Assembly (NCBI GenBank): GCA_011317545.1
Contig: WUJK01000002.1
Span: 4,154,001 to 4,218,000, forward strand
Direction: 5' to 3'
Source of the DNA: Coniella vitis
Lineage: Eukaryota; Ascomycota; Sordariomycetes; Diaporthales; Schizoparmaceae
Length of the DNA stretch: 64,000 bases
How positions within the stretch are numbered: the first letter of the stretch is position 1; each line of letters begins with the position of its first letter. The translations under genes were made by a program, and so were the position numbers. Positions 31,143-41,074 of the stretch are shown piece after piece. Under the pieces are notes generated by a model. It was not told the origin of the DNA and made no database searches. It was given only the letters and a program-made list of their open reading frames with translations.

Positions 31143-31593
31143 GGCAGGGCTGGTGGCCATTTTCTTTTTAAAACACAAGAGCCTCGTTATAATATGTATG
31201 ACTTGTGTGTGAGAACACAAATGCAACAACAATGATACAAGTATGGAATAAGCGAATAAAGTATTAGTACGTGGTATCAGAAAGGTTGGTTTAAGCCCAG
31301 GTATGGACTCCTTCACCACTTGGCCTTGGAAATACTCACGATTTCAATGGTCTATCAGCGAGATGGGCGGCCTTTGTTTATTGTAGCATTCATACACCGA
31401 AGCTCCAATGACGTGCACATTACTCGTCGTCACGTCTTTCATTGGCACGACGTGAAGCCAGCCTCGTAGACGCAGACGCATACGCAGACGTCTTATCGCA
31501 GTCAACCAACGCTCCTTGCGGCCAACCAGCTACCACACTCATGGTCCCATCTCATCTTTCTATACAGCAAGCAACACAGCGTCCAACACCATT
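31143..31593. other. Convergent 3' intergenic region with poly(A) signal
   Basis: Between the 3' ends of the SnoaL-like (plus) and Egh16-like (minus) genes. An AATAAA at 31255-31260, 113 nt past the stop codon at 31142, is a likely polyadenylation signal for the plus-strand gene. Confidence 0.5.
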
Positions 31594-32171
31594 TTACTCT
31601 TCCGCCTCCTCTGCAAATTGAGCTGCAACGTCAACATACGTCTTCCTCCGCTGCACAGCCGAACCCCTCGCCTTATTATTCTTATTATTCTTCCCTTTCT
31701 TTCCCTTTCCCTTTCCCTGTCCATTTCCATTTCCATTCCCATTCCCATTATCCTTCGTGGTAGCAGCAGCGGCATTCGCCGTACTTGTGGCCGAAGCCGA
31801 AGCAACAGCCTTGCTCTTCAACTCAGCCGCCTCACTCTCGCCAATCGCCGCATCCCCCGCCATAATGGCCGCCACGATGTTCGCATCCTGCTCATCCATG
31901 GTGGCCGCAGCTTCTTGGTTCCCCTTGATGGCAGCGGGGAGGTCCTTTTCGTTGTGCGCAATCTGCGCCATCACGTCGGCGAGCGAGCTGGCCGTGGTGA
32001 TGTTGGACGGCGCGTTGTCGGCTGGCAGCGGCGTCACGTCTGTTTGCTGGACGGCGATGCAGCCGCCGTAGTCTTGGGCGTTGCGGCAGCGGATGGTGCA
32101 GACGTTTCCTTGGGATGCTGGGAGGATTTAGCACAAAGTAGTGTTGATTGGTGAATTATTCACTTTCACTT

Positions 32172-32244
<73 letters not shown>

Positions 32245-32924
32245 TACCCCCCCCCCTCCAAGAAAAAAGAAGAAAGACAACAAAGAAGAAACAAAACAAA
32301 AAAGAACTCAAGAACAAAAAGACTCACAACCCTGACACGCCAAGTCACTCGGCATATTCACCCTCAGCGTCACCTGCCCACCCGTCGTCTTCGCCGTTGC
32401 CTGGGTCGTCGTCGTCGTCGTCGTATCCAGCGCCGTCTGGCCCGTCGCCAGCGCATTCCCCGTGGGGTCCATATCACAGGTAAAGGGCCCCGTGCCGTTC
32501 GCGCCACGCTGGTCCACGGTAATCTCGACACTGCCGCCTTTGGTGGTCTGCGTCACGTTGCCGGCGGCCAGCGCGTCCTCGGTGTTGGCGCCCACGTCGA
32601 TGTTGCCGCCGAGCAGGGTGCGCCCGCATTCGTTGACGACGTTGGCGCTGATTTCGGCGTCCGAGATGAAATTTGCGTCGGCAGTGTTGGAGGAGTCGAC
32701 TGAGGGGGGGGGGGGGTTCGATTTTACGGCGTAAGTATTTCGTTCGAAAGACGGGGGTTTACGAGGCTCAAGAAATCGGGAAAGCAGGAAACAAACACGG
32801 TTTTCTGCTTACCTTGAAGCCCCAGGCTGGTCCCAGAATCACCGACGGCTTTGATGATCACGCCTTGACCGTGGACCAGGCTCAGCATGGCGCCACCGAG
32901 AAAGGCACGAATTACAGAAGGCAT
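31594..32924 (-). CDS. Egh16-like secreted protein (appressorium/infection-associated family)
   Basis: Three exons, 32924-32813, 32699-32328 and 32117-31594, encode 335 aa. The signal peptide MPSVIRAFLGGAMLSLVHG leads into GVIIKAVGDSGTSLG. The family hallmarks NVVNECGRTLLGGNIDVG, GPFTCDMD, NMPSDLAC and the Cys-rich GNVCTIRCRN...GGCIAVQQTD all follow in order; splices within phase 1 codons preserve them. Egh16/GAS-type proteins are secreted and associated with host penetration in plant and insect pathogens; the biochemical role is unclear. Oddities: the segment between exons 1 and 2 lacks the extra Cys-containing stretch I recall for many relatives; a (NG)n then Lys-rich low-complexity region (NGNGNGNGQGKGKGKKGK) sits near the C terminus; and intron 2 (210 nt) is dominated by a CT microsatellite. 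Intron 1 ends in a 13-base C tract. Confidence 0.88.
32172..32241. repeat. (CT)n microsatellite inside an Egh16-like gene intron
   Basis: About 70 bp of CT dinucleotides with two GT interruptions on the plus strand, lying in intron 2 of the Egh16-like gene (32327-32118), where it reads as (GA)n in the transcript. Confidence 0.92.
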
Positions 32925-34837
32925 CGTGAGGAGATGTTGCGGGTGTGTAGAAGAGTGAAGAGAGGATTTGCAAAGGTTTGATCTACAGCAAGAAAGAAAA
33001 AAGAGCAGAACGAAAAGAGATGGTGTATAACAGCCAGCCCGCTGGTATAAGGAATAAGGAAGTAGGAACCAAATCACGGTGGTATAATTGGAGAAGATTA
33101 CAACTAGCTTGGTAGGGAAAGAAGAAGAAGAAAGGTAAAAGAAGACGAGGCGGAGTAAACGGCAATATCATCATATCAAGCCAAAACCGAGGCGATCTCT
33201 TGTCATCTGTGGCTCCCCAGATGCCTGAAGTTCATTTCCAAGACAGCGAAACAAAACATCAATCGTATTTGCTCAAGGACATGTTCTCGCACATGCCGAA
33301 GAAAAAGAAGAAAGAAAAGAAAAAATGAGGCCATTTCCAAGGCGTAAAATGTATCATACGGGCGGTTCTGGATGGATCCCCTGGCACTGGGCCCTTTCTG
33401 CAACAGGCGCCGTGTCGCAGGCAATGCATGCTCTACAGATCCCCCTGAGTGGGTCGGTCTCGTTCGTCCAATACTGGACTCTCCGCAAGTGATTTTTGTT
33501 TCCTTGCAAGTTTGTAACATGTGCCTCTTTGTGAAAACAATTGATAAAAAAAGAAACAAGATGGTGGACTTATTTCGCGACGATCTGATGTTTGTGCAGT
33601 GGGGCTTTTGTGTGCTGTTTTTAGGCACAGACGTTGCGGTTCCGCACGCAGAGAATATGCTCTTCAATACAGTTCAGCGTGTTGACGGTCCGCACTACGA
33701 ATGATATAAGCTTATATGAGATTCACTGTTGTCGTAGTAGCGTAGCTTGTCCTGGCCCAAACTTGGTCTCAGTTTGCTCGTCGATTCGTTCTGAAACTCC
33801 GAGCTGGCGTCAGTCCAGACGAAGCGGGCTGGCAGATGTTTCACAGCCATCTTGAGACGGAACAACCATCGCGTAACGTAAATGGGTGCTTCTGGCATGC
33901 CGACTGCTCTCATCTCAAACATCAGAGGGGGCTTTTGAGACGAATCATCAGACTTGGCTCTTCGTTTTATATCTTCCCTGTGCTCCTGAAGGACCAAAGC
34001 CAATCATATGGGATACTGTGACTTGCTATGACAGTCAATCTCAGCAGATAGCTGCAGTATATGCCTGTCATTTCACAAAATGAAGACACAACCCAGGAAG
34101 AACAGCATGAGAAAACGACCTGAGACTTGAACAGCAAACGAGAAGATGCAACGAAATCGCAAGAGTAGCAGGCCAGTATACCACGGCAAAACCCTCTATC
34201 ATATCAGACTTGCATAGCAAAATGATGTGGGAGTGATTCCTCCAACACTATTATTTATCCAGCACCGAGTTTTCTGGCAGTGGTTTCCACCTACTCAATC
34301 CAATTACATAGTAGGGAGGTACTAAATACTACAGCGTGCGGGTGCTGTAACCGAGCAGTAGCACCAACACTCCAGCGTCAGGTCAGTGCCAAAGCACTAA
34401 GTGCCAATGTAGCTTACTGCCATGGTGCCGTCACACAGCCACCAACCAAACAACCCCACATGATATCATCGTTGCGAGAGAGCACAAAACCCCCCGACGA
34501 TCGACCAGTTGGGGGGGACCTTCATCCTGTCCCACCACAGAATTTCATGCTTTTCCCTTTGTAATGTGATGTCAGCGTCTTGAAGCCGGGGAAAAGGATG
34601 ACGATTTATTACTTGAAGGGCCGTTTCCACTGTACATGGATAGTGTGTATATTTGCTTTGATACTTCAGCCAGAAGGAGGACAATGATTATCAGTTCCAG
34701 AGTGTCACTTCTTTCGCATCTTTCCGAGTTTCTTGGTAGATATACTGCCATAATAACCGAATAAGACTTCACTACCAACAATATACAACCGTCAATAGAA
34801 AAAGAAAAGAAGAAAAACCCAAACGACAACCTCCACC
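32925..34837. other. Divergent intergenic region of about 1.9 kb
   Basis: Separates the minus-strand Egh16-like gene from the plus-strand disordered repeat gene, so it holds both promoters. Overlapping frames at 33203-33704 are present on both strands but show no coding evidence. Confidence 0.5.
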
Positions 34838-36070
34838 ATGGATCTCCTCAACACCATCAAAGAAGTCGTCCTCCCCGACGCCAACTCCATCCCCAAGACC
34901 GACCACCCCACAGCCGATCACGCAGAAAGCGACGTTCCAGGCGCTTTCCCCGACGGCGATGAAGCTGAACTCGGCCGCCAGCTCCAGCAAAAGGATCAAG
35001 AGGCCGCCGCCGCCTCCGCTGCGGGCAAGCACAAGCACCAAGACTCGGGCGTCGACTTGCTCGGCAGTGCCAACCAGACTGCCCCCAGACTAGCATCGTC
35101 CATGGCAGGCGTCCCGGGCGATTATACGCCTCAGCCTGACATTGGCACCTGGAACCGCTCGGGCGAGGTGACGGGGCAGGGTCTCTCGGAGGCAGCGAGC
35201 CCTTCGCACCTCGCTAGTCGCCATGTTTCGGACCGGGCGGGCAGCACGCCCGATGTAGGCAAGGGAAACAGCGGTGACAGGATGGAGGGCGTCGAGGAAG
35301 TGTCAGTGAAGCATCTGGGCAACGAGGGCAAGAGCATCGGTGATGGCGACAGATTAACAGGTGCAGCCACGAGTCAAGATGACCTGTCTGCACCGTCTGG
35401 ACAGTCGGACAGCGACACAGCACCGACTGCGCCGTCGCCAGCCGCAACCCGGGACCCTGTTGTAGAATATGCTCGCCAGCAGATCGGATCACAGCATCTT
35501 GGCTCGGCAGCGCAGTCTGGAGGAAACACTGGCTCGGGTGTGCTGCAAGAGGCCGCTGGACTGAGCAAGCCAGCCCCATCACACCAGCACAACTCGCAAT
35601 CCGAGGCAAACCTCCGCGATCCCGTCTTGGACGCTGCCCGCCAGCAGCAACAGACAGCCTCAGGAACCAGTGACATCGGCGCCACATCGCAGTCCGGTGG
35701 TAATACCAGCTCAGGCGTCCTTCAAGAGGCTGCCGCTGGCGGCAATGGCACCGGTCACAGCAGCGAAGGTGCTCCTCTCTACCAACAGCAGAGAAACACA
35801 CAGTCCGAGCCCGCAGCTGGCTTCAGCGGCGGCATCCACAACGGTGTCTTCGGCGCCGGGTCGGAAGATGTCCAGGGCGAGGGTATCGAGGGCCAGCATG
35901 AGCGCTCGTCGCAGTACAGAAAGGGCGATGTCTCCAGCTCCCTCACGGGCGTGAGTGAATCTGGCTTGGGTCAGGGTGGCGTGCACAACGGCGTTGTGGG
36001 GCTTGGCTCGCGCGAGGAAGAGACGCTGCGGAGGAGTTTGGAAGGACAGGGACAGAGGGATGAGTTTTGA
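34838..36070 (+). CDS. Disordered Gly/Ser/Gln-rich protein with internal repeats
   Basis: Single-exon frame of 410 aa starting at an ATG in a good context (caccATGgat). No known catalytic domain. The protein is hydrophilic throughout, rich in Gly, Ser, Gln, Asp and Ala, with no membrane segment or signal peptide, and is probably intrinsically disordered. Two repeat classes are visible. A ~55-65-residue unit begins RDPVVEYARQQ at about 204 and RDPVLDAARQQ at about 259, and both copies continue into QSGGNT(G/S)SGVLQEAA. A shorter unit, GGIHNGVFGAGSE (about 332) and GGVHNGVVGLGSREEE (about 381), lies near the C terminus. The N terminus MDLLNTIKEVVLPDANS is amphipathic. Function unknown; a stress-hydrophilin-like role is only a possibility. 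Confidence 0.8.
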   Translation: MDLLNTIKEVVLPDANSIPKTDHPTADHAESDVPGAFPDGDEAELGRQLQQKDQEAAAASAAGKHKHQDSGVDLLGSANQTAPRLASSMAGVPGDYTPQPDIGTWNRSGEVTGQGLSEAASPSHLASRHVSDRAGSTPDVGKGNSGDRMEGVEEVSVKHLGNEGKSIGDGDRLTGAATSQDDLSAPSGQSDSDTAPTAPSPAATRDPVVEYARQQIGSQHLGSAAQSGGNTGSGVLQEAAGLSKPAPSHQHNSQSEANLRDPVLDAARQQQQTASGTSDIGATSQSGGNTSSGVLQEAAAGGNGTGHSSEGAPLYQQQRNTQSEPAAGFSGGIHNGVFGAGSEDVQGEGIEGQHERSSQYRKGDVSSSLTGVSESGLGQGGVHNGVVGLGSREEETLRRSLEGQGQRDEF

Positions 36071-36652
36071 TCGGACTATGTGTGTTTTATCTTGGTGGAA
36101 TACTCAGAAGTATTCGAACAGTTCCACCATTGGACTTGGAGATTCCATAGCGTTGATACTATAATTACATCTTGGACATGATTCGCTGTTGCTAATAATC
36201 GTCACGCCAGTGAGGGTTGTTGATGATATGGAGATACGATATACGCAACATGTTTTATCTGTGATGACTACATATATGTATGGAAATGATAATTCTTATG
36301 TATGTCTACCTTCATCTAGCGATACAACCAGAAGTTTTCATCGAAGTAAGGGTGACCATTTCTTACACCACAAAAGAAAATATCCAACCAATAAGTCCAG
36401 AGTATTGTAAAATTAAAAATCAACTCAATTATTGAAGTATGCAATGCTACTGTCATATTTAAACATAAACTCAAACAAACTAGACTAATAATGCAATTAT
36501 GCTCATCAAGAGCCCCGTGACCGAACAATATCCCCCAAAGGTCCTCGCCGGAACGCCGTGCCACACCGCTGGTCCGGGTATTCGCCCTGGCCCCTACATT
36601 GTGGTAGCCTCTCCTCTCTTGCTGTTGCAAAACAATAGATAATTGGAAATTC
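36071..36652. other. Convergent 3' intergenic region
   Basis: AT-rich from about 36160 to 36500, between converging 3' ends of the disordered repeat gene and the DUF3429 gene. No gene seen. Confidence 0.5.
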
Positions 36653-38199
36653 TCAAGAGGACTTGTCCTCCTTCTTTTTGTCGTCAGAATCCTCACTCTT
36701 GTCTTTCTTGTCATCGTCGGACTTCTTGTCATCGTCGGACTTCTTGTCTTCGGACTTCTTGTCTTCGGACTTCTTGTTGTCCTCCTCCTTCTCGTCAGCA
36801 TCATCGCTCTTCTCGTCCTTGTTCTCGCCATCCTTCTTGCTTTCGTCGTCCTTCTTCTCTGCGTCGTCAGACTTCTTGTCTTCCCTGCCTTCATCCTTGG
36901 CCTGCTTCTGCTCGTCGCCCTTCTTGCCGCCCTTTTGCTTGTCACCCTTGGGCTTCTTGGCCTCCTCCTTCTTGGCTTTTTCTTCCTCCGCCTTCTTCTT
37001 CTTCTCCTCCTCGGCCTTTTGCTTGTGGATCTTCTCCTTCTCCTTGGCTTCCTCGCGCTCCCACTCGTGCTGTGCCATCGCGTCGTGGCCCTCCTTGTGG
37101 AACTTTTCGCGCAAGCCCGTCAACCGCGGCTGGTCGGCGCCCACCTTCTCACGGCCAATCAGACTTATCAACAGCGCCGATCCGACGATAAATGTCAGCA
37201 CAAAACGGTACGTGCTGTACCACTGGGGGGTCCAGCCGCGGGTACCAGCGCGTGTGTCCATAAAGTACATGAAGGTGAAGGCAGCAAACTGCGCCGTGAG
37301 GGCGAATTGCACCGGCAGCAGGACGGTTGGCCAGGCGATTGCGGGCGCAATGACGCCCAGGCCGTAACGGAACTTGGAGCGGGCGGGATCGAATGTCTTT
37401 TCGGCGTATTCGAGACCCTAGAGGAGATCTGGGTTAGCATGAAAGCGGAGCAAAGACTGACTGGTCTGTACCAGGAGCGTCACGGATTGCTTACCCAGTG
37501 AATCGCGCCAAGGAATGAGATGATGACTGCACCATAGCCAACCTGAATTGGCTCCAGCAGATGGAGATAGTGAGCGGCAGATTCGTGGCTCATCAGAATG
37601 TGGTTGAGGAACTGCGACTGGGAGGGCCAGGGCGTGTTGAGATTCCAGCTGAGGTAAACGGTCGCAAGCGACGTTGCAAAGTACGGTATGGTGCCGGCGA
37701 AGCCCAAAGTATACGACATGGGAGGAACGGCCCTCAAGTCTACGGCCTGCGCTACGCGGTTCTACAGAAAAAAAGACAAGATCAGCACCAATTGGCCGCA
37801 AGTAGAATGTTCCCGGCATGTGCGGAAGACAGAGGGGAAACCTACCAGATCTCCAGCCAGGCCGTCAGATGTCGAGGCCTCTGGGGCCTGCACTACTGGT
37901 GGCTCAAATTGCCGCACGCTAGACTCGCTCGTGACATGCTCCGGGTCCTTTTTGAGCTTCTTTTTTGCAGTCTCCTCTTCAAACTTGACGTCGCGCTCGT
38001 TCTTGGCTGCGAATTGGGCTCGCTGCATCAAGGGGATGAGAGCTCTCGAGGATACTGGTCCAGGGACCATTGGGCGGCGGGCGACTGTCGTGGTCGTGGT
38101 AGAGGCGCATCGGCGAGGGGTGGCAGTGCCAACTGCGACGCCAGGCCTCGAGAGACCTCTAGCAGAGGCAGATAGGAGAGGCTTTGCTCTTCGAAGCAT
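36653..38199 (-). CDS. Mitochondrial inner membrane protein, DUF3429 family, with charged tail
   Basis: Three exons, 38199-37846, 37761-37495 and 37417-36653, encode 461 aa with phase 0 joints (GTAGGT/TGTAG and GTAAGC/TCTAG). The N terminus (MLRRAKPLLSASARGLSRP) is a clear mitochondrial presequence. The DUF3429 core lies at about 119-295 and has several hydrophobic segments: YTLGFAGTIPYFATSLATVY, GYGAVIISFLGAIHWGLEY, an Ala-rich pair at about 226-260, and FVLTFIVGSALLISLIG. Fungal homologues are annotated as inner-membrane proteins without a defined activity. From about residue 300 to the end is an extreme Lys/Glu/Asp/Ser tail containing repeated KKSEDKKSEDKKSDDDKKSDDD units. Tail length probably varies between species because the coding repeat is slippage-prone. 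Confidence 0.88.
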
Positions 38200-39175
38200 C
38201 GTGAACGTCTATGACCCGGTCTTCTTCTGCGTGCTCGTCTTGTTGTGGAATTTGTGTTCGTCGTCGGGTTGAGGCAATGAGGGAAATTGGACCAAGAGGA
38301 ACTGAAAGTGATTGATAAGTACTGTTAAAGAAGGTGGACTACTACGTAGCAGGGGCCAAAGCGATCTGCTATCGCCGATTTCCCGTATGCGAAAATCCAG
38401 TTTCGATTGTCCTTGACATCAATGAAGAAATCCCACTTTGAAGCTCGGGCTGCAGCCAGGAAACTGAACCGGCCTCTCGGCACGAAGGCGCATCAAAAAC
38501 TTGGAGCTCTTGTCCCTGCCTTCATCCGCGGGCCGTTACTATGTACAGGAAGTGACGTCATGCGTCCGGCTTCCCCACACTTTCGTCATTCCGCGTGTTA
38601 CAGGGGCTGGTAGATATCCTGAGCTTATACAAGTACTATGTACTAACGCACCAGTGGCTTCAAGGAGTGTGCGTTAATTGAGTCTAAATCAAACCTCCGG
38701 TAGCTATTTCTAGAAGCATTACATAGTAGTTCGGCACATCTTAATTCCTGACTGCCCACATCACTGGGTGAGTAATTGCATCGAAACCGCCCGATCGATT
38801 TTTGGTTTGCAGAAGTCCCGCCAGTTATGACTACCTTGATGCTCTATGTCCACGTGTTTGACAGTGTTACATGCCTCCTCGCCCCCCAAAAATATGTGTA
38901 TGAAGTAAACCCTTTGATTTTGGCTTCTGGTGTTTGCCATGTCCATAGTTCTTCAACCTTCACGGTCCTCCCAAGCCCCTCCTCTGTCACCGTGTTATGC
39001 TTCAGATCACGTAAGCATCTCATAACTGGACTGGCGCGATATGCGCGCGCAATGCTTCAGAGCCATGAGCGAGTTGGAGCACCAGTCTCTCGTTCCCGTG
39101 CGGCTATGAAATGATCGCGTAAGAGGCGACAAGAGAAAGATGAGAGGAACAATTGGGGGTCGAGTATGCCACAGA
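38200..39175. other. Intergenic region upstream of DUF3429 gene and downstream of P450 gene
   Basis: Promoter of the minus-strand DUF3429 gene and 3' flank of the minus-strand P450 gene. Two copies of ACTATGTAC lie only about 97 bp apart here (38538 and 38635). No coding sequence supported. Confidence 0.5.
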
Positions 39176-41074
39176 TCATGACACTTCTCTTCTGTGAACC
39201 ATTCTCACAAACAAATCAGAGCCGCGGAGGGGTCCATTGATACCCAACGAGATGGTCTGCGTATCCAGCACAGGGAAGGCAGGGAGCGAGTCGTCGCTCG
39301 GACGCACCAAGGTCACCTCGAAGCGGCGCAGCAAGATAGCAACGGCACTGAATACTTCCAACTTGGCCAGTGTCCGCCCCGTACAGTGTGTCTGGCCACC
39401 GCCAAAAGGTCTGAATGCAGGGTTTCGAATCATAGACTTGTTATCGAGAAACCTGGTGTGGTCAAAGTACCTGTTGTCTTGGCCCCACACGACTTCGTTC
39501 TGATGCAATTGGCGAAAAGGAACATAGGCCAAATTGCCCGGTTGAAGTGTCTTGCCACCAAGTATGGTAGTGCTTTTGACGAGGCGCATTGTGCCGGCGG
39601 CGTTCTTGTGGCGTAGGACTTCGTAAAACACTGCATCGAGGGTTGGGCAGCCTCGTTTGAGGCGCTTGGTATCGAGGTGGCTACTATTCAAGACCCAGGC
39701 CTCATCAGTTTCGCGGCGAACGCTCTCAAGAAGGAGTGGATCATGTACTAAGTGTGCAATGATCCAGAACAAGGCGTTGTATTCGTTGGAAGTCGCACTA
39801 GCAGTGAATGTGTTTGTTAGCTTAATTCCAGCGTGGTTATGGCCAGTCGGCCAGGCAAGAAATGTGAAATGGGCAGACTAACGCCCAGAAAATCATCAAA
39901 ATGATGGCAGCGCGCGACTGGGTGTCAAGCTCTGCAATCTCCATACCGCGCAGAACACTTTTAATCAAGGGATTTGCTCCTTCATTGTCAGACAGTGGTC
40001 TTTGAACAAAGGCCCTCATGGTGTCCATCATCTTATTGTAAGGCTTGGAGACAGACGCAAGACCCCAAAAGCTGGGAAATCGCATGACAATCTGCCAAGC
40101 ATGATCGTTGAAGGCAAGCATGTTCTCAACGCACTCAGGATCAACTTCGTGCAAGTGCTGTCCAAAAATGGACCGCACAGATGCCTCGACCATAGAGTAG
40201 CGCAGAAACACATACACGGGGAGTGTATTATTCCCCGCTTCGTTGGTGTTATACTGAGTGAGTTTCTCGGGGTGGAAGCTTTCAAGTAGTGAGTCACGGA
40301 ACACGTCTGCCAGTTCGTACAGGCTTTGCGGGTTCATCAGATGTCGTCTGAAGATTTCACGAATCCAATTGATGAGAGACTTGGGAGGCACAGGGACAGT
40401 GCTTGCAGACGAGAGCGTGGCGTATTGGGGAAAGGGCCTGTCTCCGGGAGCTGGACAGCGCCATGCGCGCTTGCTTCCATTTGACGTGACTCCAAAGGCA
40501 AGCAGAGTCTCTCGCAATGTCGAGTCATGGTCGAGTGTGTGAGTTTTGTTGTTGAAAAGTTCACTGACATCCTCTGGCTGCGTGATGATGTACAGTTTTC
40601 TTCCCGGGAGTTGGATCGACAGAGGTTCATGGCTTCGGCCGGTGGAGTTCCTACTTTCCACCATCAGTGACTATACTACGATAGTAGGGTTGCAAAATAT
40701 GATAGGTGCGCTTACAGGCCACGTTCCATCAGCTCTACGGAGCTGAAGAAGAAGGAGTAGACATGACCTATTGCTGTGTGAGTTGATTGTCCAATGCGTT
40801 GAATACGAGTTAGAGAGGGCTTACCAAGGACTAAAACATCGGGTACCAAAATCGTTAGCACACGCTCATTGCTTTTCAAGGCCCGTTACACTTGTGTGCA
40901 TGTTGTAGGTGGAAGTGTCTCACGAGGTATGTAGTACGGCAATTCCTTGGGCCGAGACGGCCAAAAAGCGTGCTTGGCTGTGAAAGTCCACAGGCGCCAC
41001 ACGCAGAAGAAGAGAACTGCAAGTACGGCTGCCTGCCACGCAGGCGGGATGCAGTTGACAAGTTTCCAGAGCAT
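39176..41074 (-). CDS. Cytochrome P450 with a 6-nt microexon
   Basis: Membrane-anchored haem monooxygenase. Five exons, 41074-40924, 40830-40825, 40767-40716, 40650-39883 and 39797-39176, sum to 1599 nt, 532 aa. The N-terminal anchor is at about 12-31 (PAWQAAVLAVLFFCVWRLW), followed by the Pro-rich hinge. The six-base exon 2 (TCCTTG) restores YYIPLLGHVYSFF, the conserved start of the P450 fold; skipping it would give IPRHVYSFF. The I-helix crosses intron 4 (MIFWAATSNEYNALFW), the K-helix ExxR is E385/R388 (EVLRHKN), and the haem loop is FGGGQTHCTGR with the axial Cys at 464. The overall pattern resembles the CYP7/CYP8-like fungal group. No terpene, polyketide or peptide synthase gene lies nearby, so no pathway is assigned. 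The start is the first ATG before the anchor; a 5' UTR intron is possible. Confidence 0.9.

Noticed and set aside
33203..33704. Open frames on both strands between the Egh16-like and disordered-repeat genes
   Set aside because: Both strands are open over the same span with Phe/Leu or mixed composition; no start context, signal peptide or homology is visible.
39176..41074. P450 as part of a secondary-metabolite cluster
   Set aside because: No synthase, transporter or pathway regulator is seen on either side; the neighbours are a mitochondrial protein and VPS13.
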